64,000 bases of DNA from an uncultured Paracoccaceae bacterium (GCA_947492825.1 CANLNT010000001.1:496001-560000), one strand, 5' to 3'; counted from the stretch's first letter, positions 48,551 through 57,799 are shown. Numbers and translations are program-made. The notes: generated by a model from the letters alone, not told the origin.

Positions 48551-50344
48551 ATGGCCGACACCCCAAAAGCACAAGAGGCAGAGCGCGCCGGGTCCAAGGA
48601 TATCGGGGCGCTGCAGGCGCTTTGGCCGTTTGTGGCACCCTACAAGCTGATGCTGGCGCTGGCCGGTTTTGCGCTGATCCTCACCGCCTTGGTCAGCCTT
48701 GTGCTGCCGCTGGCGGTGCGTCGGGTCATCGACAACTTCAACTCCGATCAGCTGGACCTGTTGCAAAGCTATTTTGCCGCAGCCATCGGCATAGCGGCGC
48801 TTTTGGCCGCTGGCACGGCCATGCGCTATTATCTTGTGACGCGGCTGGGCGAACGTGTGGTGGCCGACATCCGTGTGGCTGTCTTTGACCGGATGATCGG
48901 GATGAGCCCCGCGTTCTACGAGAAAATCATGACCGGCGAGGTGCTGAGCCGGATCACCACCGACACCACGTTGATCCTGTCGGTCATCGGCTCGTCCGTC
49001 TCTGTGGCGCTGCGCAACTGTCTGATACTGGTGGGTGGAATCGGGCTGATGCTTTGGACCTCCGTCAAGATGTCACTGCTGGTGCTCTGGCCGATCCCGG
49101 TGATCCTGTTGCCGATTATCGTTCTGGGCCGCCGGGTGCGGCAATTGTCCAAGGAAAATCAGGACTGGATCGCGGCATCCTCTGGCGATGCATCGGAACA
49201 ATTGTTGTCAGCGCAAACCGTGCAGGCCTTTACCCACGAAGGGCTGAGCCGCCAAAAATTCGCTGATGTGACCGAACACTCCTTTATCGCCGCGCGCCGC
49301 CGGATCGCGACCCGCGCGGTGTTGACCGCAATTGTCATCTTCATCGCCTTCTCCGGCGTGGTCGGGTTCTTGTGGATGGGGGCCAATGACGTGCGCTCTG
49401 GTGCGATCACCGTGGGCGAATTGGTGCAATTCCTGATCTACACGGTGATGGTCGCAGGCGCTGTGGCTGCGCTGACCGAAATCTGGGGCGAGTTGCAGCG
49501 CGCCGCGGGCGCCACCGAACGTCTGGTCGAGCTGTTGAACGCCAAAGACAGCGTCCAAGACCCCGTCAAGGCAGATCACCTGCCGGCCAAGGTCGCGGGC
49601 GAGATTGCGTTCGAGAACGTCAAGTTTTCCTATCCCGCACGACCATCGATTGCGGCCCTTGATGGGGTCTCACTGTCGGTGAAACCAGGTGAGACGGTCG
49701 CCCTTGTCGGCCCGTCAGGTGCGGGCAAGACCACGATCATCCAGCTTCTGCTGCGGTTCTATGATCCGCAGTCCGGGGTCATCCGCCTTGACGGGCTGGA
49801 CCTGACAAAGCTTGACCGCGCCGCGTTCCGCCACCACATCGCCTTGGTGCCGCAGGACCCGGTCATCTTTGCGGACACCGCGCGTGAAAATATCCGCTTT
49901 GGTCGCCCCGATGCCTCCGACGCAGAGGTCGAGGCGGCGGCCCGTGCAGCCGCCGCGCATGATTTTCTGACCGCACTGCCAGATGGCTATGACAGCGATG
50001 TGGGCGAACGCGGCGTGATGCTGTCAGGCGGGCAAAAGCAACGCATCGCCATTGCACGTGCGATCCTGCGTGACGCGCCAGTGTTGTTGCTGGATGAAGC
50101 GACCAGCGCGCTGGACGCAGAATCCGAAGCCGCCGTGCAACAAGCGGTCGAGGCTTTGGCAGAGGACCGCACCACCCTGATCGTCGCCCACCGCCTTGCG
50201 ACGGTGAAAAAGGCCGACCGCATCATCGTCTTTGAGGCGGGCAAGATCGTTGCCACCGGCACCCATGACGAACTGGTGGCCCAAGGCGGGCTTTATGCAC
50301 GGCTGGCGCGATTGCAGTTCACTGCCGGACTGGCGGCAGAGTGA
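48551..50344 (+). CDS. ABC transporter, fused transmembrane and ATP-binding domains (MsbA/LapB-like exporter)
   Basis: 597 residues. An exporter-type domain of six membrane helices (residues 20-320) precedes the ATPase: Walker A GPSGAGKTT, signature LSGGQKQRIAIARAI, Walker B VLLLDEATSALD and the H-loop VAHRLATV. It is a half-transporter that dimerises and exports lipids, LPS or hydrophobic compounds. A monocistronic unit or co-transcribed with the hydrolase 20 bases downstream. Confidence 0.93.
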   Translation: MADTPKAQEAERAGSKDIGALQALWPFVAPYKLMLALAGFALILTALVSLVLPLAVRRVIDNFNSDQLDLLQSYFAAAIGIAALLAAGTAMRYYLVTRLGERVVADIRVAVFDRMIGMSPAFYEKIMTGEVLSRITTDTTLILSVIGSSVSVALRNCLILVGGIGLMLWTSVKMSLLVLWPIPVILLPIIVLGRRVRQLSKENQDWIAASSGDASEQLLSAQTVQAFTHEGLSRQKFADVTEHSFIAARRRIATRAVLTAIVIFIAFSGVVGFLWMGANDVRSGAITVGELVQFLIYTVMVAGAVAALTEIWGELQRAAGATERLVELLNAKDSVQDPVKADHLPAKVAGEIAFENVKFSYPARPSIAALDGVSLSVKPGETVALVGPSGAGKTTIIQLLLRFYDPQSGVIRLDGLDLTKLDRAAFRHHIALVPQDPVIFADTARENIRFGRPDASDAEVEAAARAAAAHDFLTALPDGYDSDVGERGVMLSGGQKQRIAIARAILRDAPVLLLDEATSALDAESEAAVQQAVEALAEDRTTLIVAHRLATVKKADRIIVFEAGKIVATGTHDELVAQGGLYARLARLQFTAGLAAE

Positions 50345-50364
50345 TCCTTGGCCCATAGTAGGCT

Positions 50365-51081
50365 ATGACCACCTTCTTTGTGCATGGGGTGCCTGACACC
50401 CACCGACTTTGGGACCCGCTGATCGCGGAACTTGGTACGGGTGACTGGCGTGTCTTGTCGCTGCCGGGGTTTGGCACTGCGCCGCCGCCGGGCTTTGACA
50501 GCCATATGGACAGCTATGCTGAATGGCTGATTGATCAGGTCACGCAAGCGGACCGGCCCGCGCACATCGTGGGGCACGACTGGGGCGGTCTGCTGACCTT
50601 GCGCGTGGCCCATCTGCGGCCAGACCTTTTTGCATCGTGGAGCGTGCTGAACGCATCGCTTTATCCGGGGCTGAAATGGCACCGGCTGGCGCGGCTTTGG
50701 CAGACCCCCTGGAAGGGTGAACTTGCCATGATGCTGATGCGGGGCAGGCGGGCGGAAAAGCTGTTGGGGCGTGCGGGCATGCCGCCTGCGCTGCTGCGGA
50801 CAGAGCTGCCGCTGATCAACAGCCACATGAAGCGCAGCATCCTGCGGCTCTACCGGTCGGCCACGGACATCGGCGCGGACTGGGGCGACGATCTGGGTGG
50901 GCTACCCGCGCAGGGCATGGTGATCGCCGCAGAAAGTGACCCTTTTGTACCGGTGCGGGTTTGCGAGCGGCTGGCGAAAAGTGCCGATGTCCCGCTGAAG
51001 GTGCTGCCCGGCGGTCATTGGGCGGTCTACAGCCATCCGGCCCCAATTTCCGCTGCGTTACAGGCGCATTGGGCCTTATGA
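50365..51081 (+). CDS. Alpha/beta hydrolase
   Basis: 238 residues. The nucleophile elbow is GHDWGG, with Asp as the nucleophile, as in haloalkane dehalogenases and epoxide hydrolases. The start has a VHGVPDT oxyanion loop (the usual HGxP), and the C-terminal histidine lies in GGHWAVYSH. The second acid is probably the Asp in AESDPFVP. It could be an epoxide hydrolase or a dehalogenase; it is shorter than most. Confidence 0.85.
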   Translation: MTTFFVHGVPDTHRLWDPLIAELGTGDWRVLSLPGFGTAPPPGFDSHMDSYAEWLIDQVTQADRPAHIVGHDWGGLLTLRVAHLRPDLFASWSVLNASLYPGLKWHRLARLWQTPWKGELAMMLMRGRRAEKLLGRAGMPPALLRTELPLINSHMKRSILRLYRSATDIGADWGDDLGGLPAQGMVIAAESDPFVPVRVCERLAKSADVPLKVLPGGHWAVYSHPAPISAALQAHWAL

Positions 51082-51204
51082 CGTTTGGTCGTTTGAAACG
51101 CATCGCCCTTGCGCGATAGACCCTTTTTTCCCATCGTGGGCACCAAGGGAGAGACGGATCACCTTGCGTGATCCGAAAAAAGAAGAGTTTATGGGAGGAA
51201 CCGC

Positions 51205-53103
51205 ATGACCTATGCCAATATGGCTGACCGGAATGCAATCGAGGCTGAAACCGCGTGGGACGCGCGTGATCTGCCCACAACCACATTTGAATTGCTCAGC
51301 CGGACCGCAGATGCACACGGGTCGCGCAAGGCGTTGTCGTTTCAGCTGCAGTCGGGGCCAACCGACCCTTGCGAGACGCTGACCTGGAACGAGCTGCGCG
51401 ATCAGGCGACGCAGGTCGCCAATATGTTCCGCCAGCTTGGCATCGGCGAAAACGACGTTGTGGCCTATATGATGCCCAACGCCAATGAAAGTGTGCTGAC
51501 CTATCTGGGTGGCCAGATTGCAGGCATCGTCAACCCGATCAACCCGCTGCTGGAACCCGAACAGATCGGCGCCATTCTGCGCGAAACCAATGCCAAGGTG
51601 CTGGTCACCTTGCGTAGCTTTCCCAAGACCGATCTGGCGCAAAAGGCCGGCGAGGCGGTCAAACTCGCGCCGAATGTGGAAACCGTGCTAGAGGTGGACC
51701 TGCACCGCTATCTGACCGGCATCAAGAAGCTGATCGTCCCGCTGATCCGGCCCAAGAATCCGGTCACGCATTCCGCCAAGGTGCTGAATTTCCGCACCGA
51801 GATGGAAAAGCAGCCCAAGACGCTGGCTTTTGCCGACAGCGGCGTGGACCGGGTGGCGGCCTATTTCCACACCGGCGGGACCACGGGCATGCCCAAGGTG
51901 GCACAGCACCGCTATTCCGGCATCGTCTACAACGCCTGGCTGGGCGCGCGGCTTTTGTTCACCGAAGAGGACGTGCAAATCTGCCCGCTGCCGATGTTCC
52001 ATGTCTTTGCGGCCATCGTGTCGCTGGGCGCATCGCTCGGCTCTGGTGCGCAGATCGTCTTTCCCACGCCGCAGGGCTATCGCGGGGATGGCGTCTTTGA
52101 CAATTTCTGGAAGCTGATCGAGCGTCACAAGGTGACGTTCATGATCACCGTGCCCACGGCCATGTCGGCCCTGATGCAGCGCAAGGTCGATGCCGATATC
52201 TCGTCCCTCAAGCTGGCGTTCTGTGGCTCTGCCCCGTTGCCGCTGGAACTTTACCGCCGCTTTGAAGAGGCCGCAGGCGTGAACATCTGCGAAGGCTACG
52301 GCCTGACAGAGGCGACATGTCTGGTGTCGATCAACCCGCCTGACGGTGAAAAGAAGGTTGGCTCGATCGGTATTCCGTTCCCCTATACGCAGGTGCGGAT
52401 TGTGGATGTGGCCACGCAAGTTGATGTCGAACCAAATGCAATTGGCGAGATTTGCGTCAGCTCTCCGGGGGTTTATGACGGGCAAACCTATACAGAGGCT
52501 GCCAAGAACAAGGACCTGTTCTATCCCGGTGAGGACAGCCCGCTGCAAGCCAATCGCCAGTTCCTGCGCACTGGCGATCTGGGGCGCATCGACGAAGACG
52601 GCTATCTTTGGATCACCGGACGCGCCAAGGATCTGATCATCCGGGGTGGTCACAACATCGACCCCGCCGAGATCGAAGAGGCGCTGGCGGGACACCCTGC
52701 CGTCGCTTTTGCCGGGGCCATTGGTCAGCCCGATGCCCACGCAGGCGAAATCCCATGCGCTTTTGTCGAATTGGTCGATGGCGTGGATATTTCCGTGGAC
52801 GAACTGATGACATACGCCAAAGACAAGATCCACGAACGCGCAGCACACCCCAAGCATCTGGAAATTCTGGATGAATTGCCCAAAACCGCTGTCGGCAAGG
52901 TGTTCAAACCCGACCTGCGCAAATCCGCAATCACGCGGGTCTTCAATGAAGCCTTGGACAAGGCTGGCGTGGCAGCCCACGTGACAAGCGTGACAGAGGA
53001 CAAAAAGCGCGGTCTTGTTGCCCATATCGCCGGTGACGCAGGCGAAGAGGACGTCAAGAAGGTCCTGTCGAACTACGCCAACGCTTGGGACATGGCCGAC
53101 TAA
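51205..53103 (+). CDS. Acyl-CoA synthetase (AMP-forming)
   Basis: 632 residues, ANL superfamily. The P-loop FHTGGTTGMPKVAQH, the GYGLTEATCLVS motif, the ATP-binding RTGDLGRIDEDGYLWITGRA and the C-terminal lysine in KTAVGKVFKP are all present. It activates a carboxylic acid to its acyl-CoA via an acyl-AMP. Rhodobacteraceae often annotate such proteins as acyl-CoA synthetase with unknown chain length. Preceded by GGGAGGAACC. Confidence 0.93.
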   Translation: MTYANMADRNAIEAETAWDARDLPTTTFELLSRTADAHGSRKALSFQLQSGPTDPCETLTWNELRDQATQVANMFRQLGIGENDVVAYMMPNANESVLTYLGGQIAGIVNPINPLLEPEQIGAILRETNAKVLVTLRSFPKTDLAQKAGEAVKLAPNVETVLEVDLHRYLTGIKKLIVPLIRPKNPVTHSAKVLNFRTEMEKQPKTLAFADSGVDRVAAYFHTGGTTGMPKVAQHRYSGIVYNAWLGARLLFTEEDVQICPLPMFHVFAAIVSLGASLGSGAQIVFPTPQGYRGDGVFDNFWKLIERHKVTFMITVPTAMSALMQRKVDADISSLKLAFCGSAPLPLELYRRFEEAAGVNICEGYGLTEATCLVSINPPDGEKKVGSIGIPFPYTQVRIVDVATQVDVEPNAIGEICVSSPGVYDGQTYTEAAKNKDLFYPGEDSPLQANRQFLRTGDLGRIDEDGYLWITGRAKDLIIRGGHNIDPAEIEEALAGHPAVAFAGAIGQPDAHAGEIPCAFVELVDGVDISVDELMTYAKDKIHERAAHPKHLEILDELPKTAVGKVFKPDLRKSAITRVFNEALDKAGVAAHVTSVTEDKKRGLVAHIAGDAGEEDVKKVLSNYANAWDMAD

Positions 53104-53114
53104 GGCGCATACGT

Positions 53115-53145
53115 GATCAGCCGCACTCCTGCGGCGCGGCTGATC
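53115..53145. terminator. Hairpin between convergent genes
   Basis: GATCAGCCGC and GCGGCTGATC form a perfect 10-base stem, with a CCGC/GCGG alternative inside. No T-run in either direction, so termination is uncertain. Confidence 0.45.
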
Positions 53146-53179
53146 GACAGTATAAAGCGGCGGCGGGGCCGCATCGGGA

Positions 53180-53674
53180 TCAATCTGCCGTCTTCAGCGT
53201 CATGCGGATGTATTTTCCTGCGGATCGGTAATGGCTGGGGCCGGCCGCCTCGGCCCAACGGCCCGGTGTCCATGCATTGCGCGCTCCTTTCATCGGTCCG
53301 CCATAAAGGGCGGCATTGTCGTGCGTTTGCAGGAACGACATCAACCGGTCGTGGTTCTTTTGCAGCAGCGCCAGGGCCGCCGCCCAGTCAAGATCGGCCT
53401 GCCGCGCCCGCAGGTCAGCATTGTATCGCTTCAGGTCATTCCATTTGTATCCCGGGGCCGGGAAATGGACGGTCTTGCCCGCCTGACCGTCGGCATACCA
53501 GCCAAGAAACAAGGTGATCCAATGGGCACGATGGGCGACCACATCCTTGATCGAGGTGTCGTCGTCGCGCTTCATCTCAGAGGTGGCGGCGTCGATCCCG
53601 CCGATCAGGGCGCTGAGTTTCGCAAACTCCTTTTCGGTGATTTTCATCAGTCCTGACTTGTCTGTCGCAGGCAT
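53180..53674 (-). CDS. ClbS/DfsB family four-helix bundle protein (DUF1706)
   Basis: 164 residues, DinB-like fold. SIKDVVAHRAHWITLFLGWY has the family histidines, followed by FPAPGYKWNDLKRYNADL and the C-terminal SHYRSAGKYIRMT. ClbS protects against colibactin in E. coli; other members are unlinked to it and have no proven role. Divergent from the reverse transcriptase gene with a 344-base gap in which a structured region lies. Confidence 0.88.
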   Translation of the reverse strand: MPATDKSGLMKITEKEFAKLSALIGGIDAATSEMKRDDDTSIKDVVAHRAHWITLFLGWYADGQAGKTVHFPAPGYKWNDLKRYNADLRARQADLDWAAALALLQKNHDRLMSFLQTHDNAALYGGPMKGARNAWTPGRWAEAAGPSHYRSAGKYIRMTLKTAD

Positions 53675-53848
53675 GTGATTGGGTCCTCAAATCGCTGGTG
53701 CCTCTGACCTTAGACATTCTTGCAGCGCGGACATTGCGCTGGATCAAGCCTCTTGCGGATACCTTGCGGCCTGCGACGCTTGACCCCAGATCACGGGCGG
53801 GCCCAAAGGCGGTCTTGTTTCATCACCCTCTCCGGGGCATTCTGACAG
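53675..53848. other. Spacer upstream of the structured region
   Basis: 174 bases without a gene. CAGCGC and GCGCTG around 53726-53742 form a short hairpin. It presumably contains promoters for the DfsB-like gene on one side and for the reverse transcriptase region on the other. Confidence 0.35.
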
Positions 53849-54005
53849 GCGCAACGGCGGTTTCTGGATGCAGGGTGAACGCCATCCTGTGGGGCGGGGT
53901 ATCCCCGTCTGACGAACTGACTTGTGACTACACGGCCTCACCGTCGTTGGGTTGCACCCAAGGCCGGTGCGGCAGGACACGATTGGCAGGAACCGTGCGT
54001 TGCAC
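53849..54005 (+). ncRNA. Candidate retron msr-msd RNA upstream of the reverse transcriptase
   Basis: The left arm (53849-53866, GCGCAACGGCGGTTTCTG) pairs with the right arm (53987-54005, CAGGAACCGTGCGTTGCAC) over 17 base pairs, two of them G-U, with one mismatch and one bulged base, as a1/a2 repeats of retrons do. Between them I can read three further hairpins: GGATG/CATCC (53866-53887), CGGGG-TAT-CCCCG (53895-53907) and TTGGGT-TGC-ACCCAA (53947-53961), the last within CGGCC/GGCCG. The right arm ends 13 bases before the RT start codon. This is direct reading and not proof that the RNA is made or reverse-transcribed. Exact ends and branching G unknown. Confidence 0.45.
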
Positions 54006-54018
54006 CACCTGATGACAG

Positions 54019-55338
54019 ATGAACCATAAGGCGTTAGCAGGCATTCTGGCTGTCTCTCTGACCCGTGGTGCGTGGGATCGGGTGACTTTGCGGGACCGGC
54101 TGCAACAGCGGCTTCCCGCCGCGATACGCAACCTCGCCAAGCCCATCGCGGATGACCTGATCGCGGCCTTGCCCGGCCCCTATGCCCCGCAGCCCCGGCA
54201 TGTTGTTGCCGCACTTGTGGCGACGCCGGGCTTTCGCAAGGTGGCGACCCATTGTGCGAAACACGATGTCTGGCCCGCGCCCGATCTGTCGCCGCCGCAC
54301 ATGGCCCCAATCCCGGCCTTTACCGCCTGCGCGCTGCCTGCGCTGACCACACCGCAGGCGCTGGCCGATTGGCTGCTGGTTGATCCCGCGCAGCTTGATT
54401 ATCTGGCCGACCCCGAAGGTCGCCACGAACGGCACGGCGATATGGCCGTGAACCACTACCACGCGCGTGTCGTCCCCAAACGGCGGGGCGGCGCGCGGCT
54501 GATCGAGGCACCAAAGGCCCGGCTCAAGGCGATGCAACGCATGCTTTTGGACGGGCTTCTCAGCAGGGTTCCTGTCCATGATGCCAGTTTTGGCTTTGTC
54601 GCCGGTCGCTCCTGTCGGGATGCGGCACAGCGCCATGCAGGCGAAGACATGGTGATCTCTTTTGACCTGGCGGATTACTTTGCGCGGCTCGGCTGGGGCC
54701 GCGTCTTTGGGCTCTATCGTCGTCTGGGATATCCCGCGCCAGTTGCCCGTCTGCTGTCGGGCCTTTGCACCACACGCACTCCGCCGCGTGTGCGCGACCG
54801 GATGCCGCTTGCGGCGCGCGATGACCTGCGCGTCGCCCATCTGCCGCAGGGTGCGCCAACCTCACCGATGCTGGCCAACGTGCTGACCTTCGGGTTGGAC
54901 ATCCGGTTGGCAGGGCTCGCCCGGACGCTGGGTGCACGTTACACGCGGTATGCCGATGATCTGACCTTCTCAGGTGACACCACGATCCGCGCCCCAGTTC
55001 TGAATGCGGTGCCGGACATCGTGCGCGATGCGGGCTTTGCGCTGAACCCTGCCAAGACCCGCGCCATGCCAGCCCAGACCCGGCAAAGCGTGACTGGAAT
55101 CGTCGTCAATCAACATTGCAACGTCGCACGCCGGGACTTTGACCAGCTCAAGGCGGTAATCCACGCCTGCGGCAACCCTGCTGATCCCCGGCTACGCGAT
55201 CCCGCCTTTTGTGCAACGCTTGCGGGGCAGATCGGCTGGGTGCGATCGGTCAATCCGCAACGCGGCGCGAAACTCGACCAGCTCTTGAACCTTGCGCTGG
55301 AACGCCGCATTGAAGCGTCGGCCACAGTGAATATCTAG
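54019..55338 (+). CDS. Retron-type reverse transcriptase
   Basis: 439 residues. About 140 N-terminal residues precede the RT core: VVPKRRGGARLIEAPKARLK (RT1), motif A with D216 in ISFDLADYF, LPQGAPTSP at 275-283, the catalytic YADD at 311-314 and the retron-associated VTG at 358-360 followed by N364. The LTTPQALADWLLVDPAQLDY and YLADPEGR stretches before RT1 recall the myxobacterial (Mx162-type) group from memory. The NAxxH motif of many retron RTs was not found. No maturase or endonuclease domain is seen, so it is not a group II intron protein. The three downstream genes follow without a gap. Confidence 0.88.
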   Translation: MNHKALAGILAVSLTRGAWDRVTLRDRLQQRLPAAIRNLAKPIADDLIAALPGPYAPQPRHVVAALVATPGFRKVATHCAKHDVWPAPDLSPPHMAPIPAFTACALPALTTPQALADWLLVDPAQLDYLADPEGRHERHGDMAVNHYHARVVPKRRGGARLIEAPKARLKAMQRMLLDGLLSRVPVHDASFGFVAGRSCRDAAQRHAGEDMVISFDLADYFARLGWGRVFGLYRRLGYPAPVARLLSGLCTTRTPPRVRDRMPLAARDDLRVAHLPQGAPTSPMLANVLTFGLDIRLAGLARTLGARYTRYADDLTFSGDTTIRAPVLNAVPDIVRDAGFALNPAKTRAMPAQTRQSVTGIVVNQHCNVARRDFDQLKAVIHACGNPADPRLRDPAFCATLAGQIGWVRSVNPQRGAKLDQLLNLALERRIEASATVNI

Positions 55339-55356
55339 GGCTTGAAGGGAAACGAC

Positions 55357-55761
55357 ATGCACCCCCAGTCCCCCGTTGCCGTGATGGACAGCACCTGCGC
55401 GCTTTGCAGTTTCGGCGCGCGGATGATCCATCGTCTGGACCGTAGCCAAAGCATCCGTATTTGCCCGATCCAGACCGAGATGGGCCAGCAGCTACTGGCT
55501 GCCAACGGACTTGACCCAATTGACCCCGACAGTTGGCTTTTCATCGAGAACAGGACCGTCTGGCGCGACTTTGATGCGCTGATCCGCGTGGGCGAGCGTT
55601 CAGGCGGCTGGGGGCGCGCCTTGTCGCTGCTGCGGTTGATCCCGGCCCGGCCGCGCGGCTGGCTCTATGCCCGGATCGCGCGCAATCGCTATGCACTGTT
55701 CGGGCGCGGCGACATGTGCGCGATCCCTGATCCGGCCCTGCGCGCAAGGTTGATCGGATGA
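55357..55761 (+). CDS. DCC family (DUF393) thiol-disulfide oxidoreductase-like protein
   Basis: 134 residues. MDSTCALCSFGARMIHRLDR has the Cys-Ala-Leu-Cys pair of the DCC family close to the N-terminus, then DPDSWLFIENRTVWRDFDAL and a C-terminal YARIARNRYALFGRG, the typical ending. It is thought to be a thioredoxin-fold protein. The ATG at 55357 has GAAGGGAAA upstream; a TTG at 55342 is less likely. Nineteen bases separate it from the RT, and its stop overlaps the next gene (ATGA). Confidence 0.9.
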   Translation: MHPQSPVAVMDSTCALCSFGARMIHRLDRSQSIRICPIQTEMGQQLLAANGLDPIDPDSWLFIENRTVWRDFDALIRVGERSGGWGRALSLLRLIPARPRGWLYARIARNRYALFGRGDMCAIPDPALRARLIG

Positions 55762-57359
55762 AGGTGGTGGTGATCGGCGGCGCCGGGGTCTTTGGCGCGC
55801 GACTGGCGGAACTATTACTGCGCGACGGTCACGTGGTGGTCGTCGCAGGACGGCGCGCAGCCCCTTTGCAGGCCTTGACCGCGCGGATCGGCGGCACCCA
55901 CCTCAGTCTTGATCGCACCGGCGATCTGTCGCCCCTCTGGGCGCTGAAACCAGATGTGGTGGTCGATGCCGCTGGCCCGTTTCACGCCTATGGCAAGGAC
56001 CCCTACGCGCTGGCCCGTGCGGCCATTGGCAAGGGTGTGAACTACCTCGACCTAGCTGATGATGCCGATTTCTGCGCAGGCATTTCAGCACTGAATGACG
56101 CGGCCACCGCGGCGGGCGTCTTTGCGCTGTCGGGTGTCTCATCGGTGCCTGCGCTGTCTTCAGCCATCGTGGCTGATCTGGCTGGCGATGCGCCAATTGA
56201 TGCGATCCACACCGCCATTCTACCTGGCAACCGCGCGCCGCGTGGACGCGCGGTGGTCGAAAGCATCTTGCATCAGGCAGGCACACCCATGCAGCACCAG
56301 ATTGATGGCGCGCAGGTGACGCTGCGGTCGTGGACCCAGCGCCGCATGTTCAATCTGGGGCAGGGGGTGCGGCGCGCAGGCTATGCGATCCGTGTGCCGG
56401 ATCAGGCGCTGTTCCCGGCGTTCTTTGGTGCCCGCACTGTGACGTTTCATGCCGGTCTGGAACTCGGGCTAATGAACCGGGGGCTGGCGGTGCTGTCGTG
56501 GATGCGCCATCACCTGACCTTTCCGATGCCTGTGGCCGCGATCTATCACGCGGCCAAGCTGCTGGGGCCCTTTGGCACTGATGTTGGCGGCATGGCGGTG
56601 CGCGTGGTGACGGATGACGGCACCCGCCACGACTGGCGGCTGCTGGTGCGCAAGGGCGAGGGGCCATTTGTCCCCGGCATCGCCGCACGCGCCGTGCTGC
56701 GCGCACCTGACAGCATCCGTTCCGGCGCGCGGCCCGCTTTGGCAGAGGTATCGCGTGATGCGATCACCGATGCGCTGTCCGATCTGGCCGCAGTGACAGA
56801 AGTTGCCTCATCACCGCCCGCACCGCTGTTCCAACGCGTGCTGGGCGAAGCATTCGCAACACTTCCGCAAGTGGTGCAAGACAGCCACCAGACCCATGCG
56901 CCACGCCGCCTGATCGGACAGGCGCGCGTGGATCGCGGCAAAGGGCTCTGGCCCCGGCTGATCGCCGCCGTGGTGGGGTTTCCGCCCGCCAGCGACGCGA
57001 TCCCTGTGACAGTGACCAAATCACCCGTTGCTGGCAAAGAGGTCTGGCAGCGCGACTTCGGTGGGCGCGTCTTTCGCTCTGTTATGGCGGCGCGGCAAGG
57101 GCACATGACCGAAAAGTTCGGGCCGCTGACCTTCGATCTCGCCTTGCGGGTTGCTGCCGACGGGCTGCATTTCCCCGTGTCGGCAGGGCGCTTTCTTGGT
57201 ATGCCGATGCCCAGTTGGGTGCTGCCGAAAAGCGTGGCGGTCGAGACCGCGCAGGACGGCCAGTTCCGGTTTGACGTGGCACTTTATGCGCCGCTGACGG
57301 GGCAGTTGATTGTGCGGTATCGGGGGCATCTGGCCAGGGCCGCAACGGAAAGGGTATGA
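55758..57359 (+). CDS. Saccharopine dehydrogenase NADP-binding domain fused to DUF4166
   Basis: 533 residues. The N-terminal Rossmann part reads VVVIGGAGVFGARLAELLLR and later DVVVDAAGPFHAYGKDPY and YLDLADDADFC. The C-terminal 200 residues (from LFQRVLGEAFATLP) are DUF4166, with QRDFGGRVFRSVMAARQGHM and MPSWVLPKSVAVE. The fusion is widespread in proteobacteria; its reaction is unknown. Overlaps both neighbours by four bases, so it is part of the RT operon. Confidence 0.88.
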   Translation: MKVVVIGGAGVFGARLAELLLRDGHVVVVAGRRAAPLQALTARIGGTHLSLDRTGDLSPLWALKPDVVVDAAGPFHAYGKDPYALARAAIGKGVNYLDLADDADFCAGISALNDAATAAGVFALSGVSSVPALSSAIVADLAGDAPIDAIHTAILPGNRAPRGRAVVESILHQAGTPMQHQIDGAQVTLRSWTQRRMFNLGQGVRRAGYAIRVPDQALFPAFFGARTVTFHAGLELGLMNRGLAVLSWMRHHLTFPMPVAAIYHAAKLLGPFGTDVGGMAVRVVTDDGTRHDWRLLVRKGEGPFVPGIAARAVLRAPDSIRSGARPALAEVSRDAITDALSDLAAVTEVASSPPAPLFQRVLGEAFATLPQVVQDSHQTHAPRRLIGQARVDRGKGLWPRLIAAVVGFPPASDAIPVTVTKSPVAGKEVWQRDFGGRVFRSVMAARQGHMTEKFGPLTFDLALRVAADGLHFPVSAGRFLGMPMPSWVLPKSVAVETAQDGQFRFDVALYAPLTGQLIVRYRGHLARAATERV

Positions 57360-57799
57360 TGCGTATGTTTGCCTGGTTTGCACTGGCGTGCACCTTGGGG
57401 GCCTGTACGGACCGCAGGCCGCCTCCCACCACGGAACCTTACGTAATCCGCCGCGATGGCGGTGGTCAGTTGATAAGCGCCGAAGCGGACCGCGCCATGC
57501 TGCTGGCCTGGGGTGGGCGTGTCGAAATCCGCAACTACTGCCACTCCGCCTGCGTGATCTTCATCTCTTTACCCAATGCCTGTCTGGGGCCTTACACGCA
57601 GATCGGGTTCCACGGCTCGAACGTGAATGTCGGTCCCATCGGCAACCAGCAGATGGCGCGCTACATGCGCGGCGGGATCAAGCGTAAGTATCTGCAGGAA
57701 TGGCAGTTCATTCCGCCGACAGAAATCCACCGGATTTCCGCGCAGGAATTCATCCGCCTCGATCCGCGCGCCAAGCTGTGTGAACCGCCCCGGAACTGA
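57356..57799 (+). CDS. Lipoprotein with a ClpP/enoyl-CoA-like fold (COG3904-type)
   Basis: 147 residues. An N-terminal signal with a lipobox (TLGAC, lipidated Cys near residue 17) is followed by IRNYCHSACVIFISLPNACL and IGFHGSNVNVG. The NxCxSAC pattern with GFHG downstream resembles the periplasmic ClpP-fold proteins of COG3904, with the Ser of HSAC as the potential nucleophile. Overlaps the stop of the DUF4166 gene (ATGATG). Likely outer-membrane or periplasmic; last gene of the RT operon. It is not convergent-free: the mnhG gene ends only 10 bases away. Confidence 0.75.
   Translation: MMRMFAWFALACTLGACTDRRPPPTTEPYVIRRDGGGQLISAEADRAMLLAWGGRVEIRNYCHSACVIFISLPNACLGPYTQIGFHGSNVNVGPIGNQQMARYMRGGIKRKYLQEWQFIPPTEIHRISAQEFIRLDPRAKLCEPPRN

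Noticed and set aside
54019-55338. Group II intron or diversity-generating retroelement reverse transcriptase
   Set aside because: No maturase or endonuclease domain and no intron RNA ends were seen for an intron. No variable/template repeat pair or target gene with a C-type lectin end was seen for a diversity-generating element.
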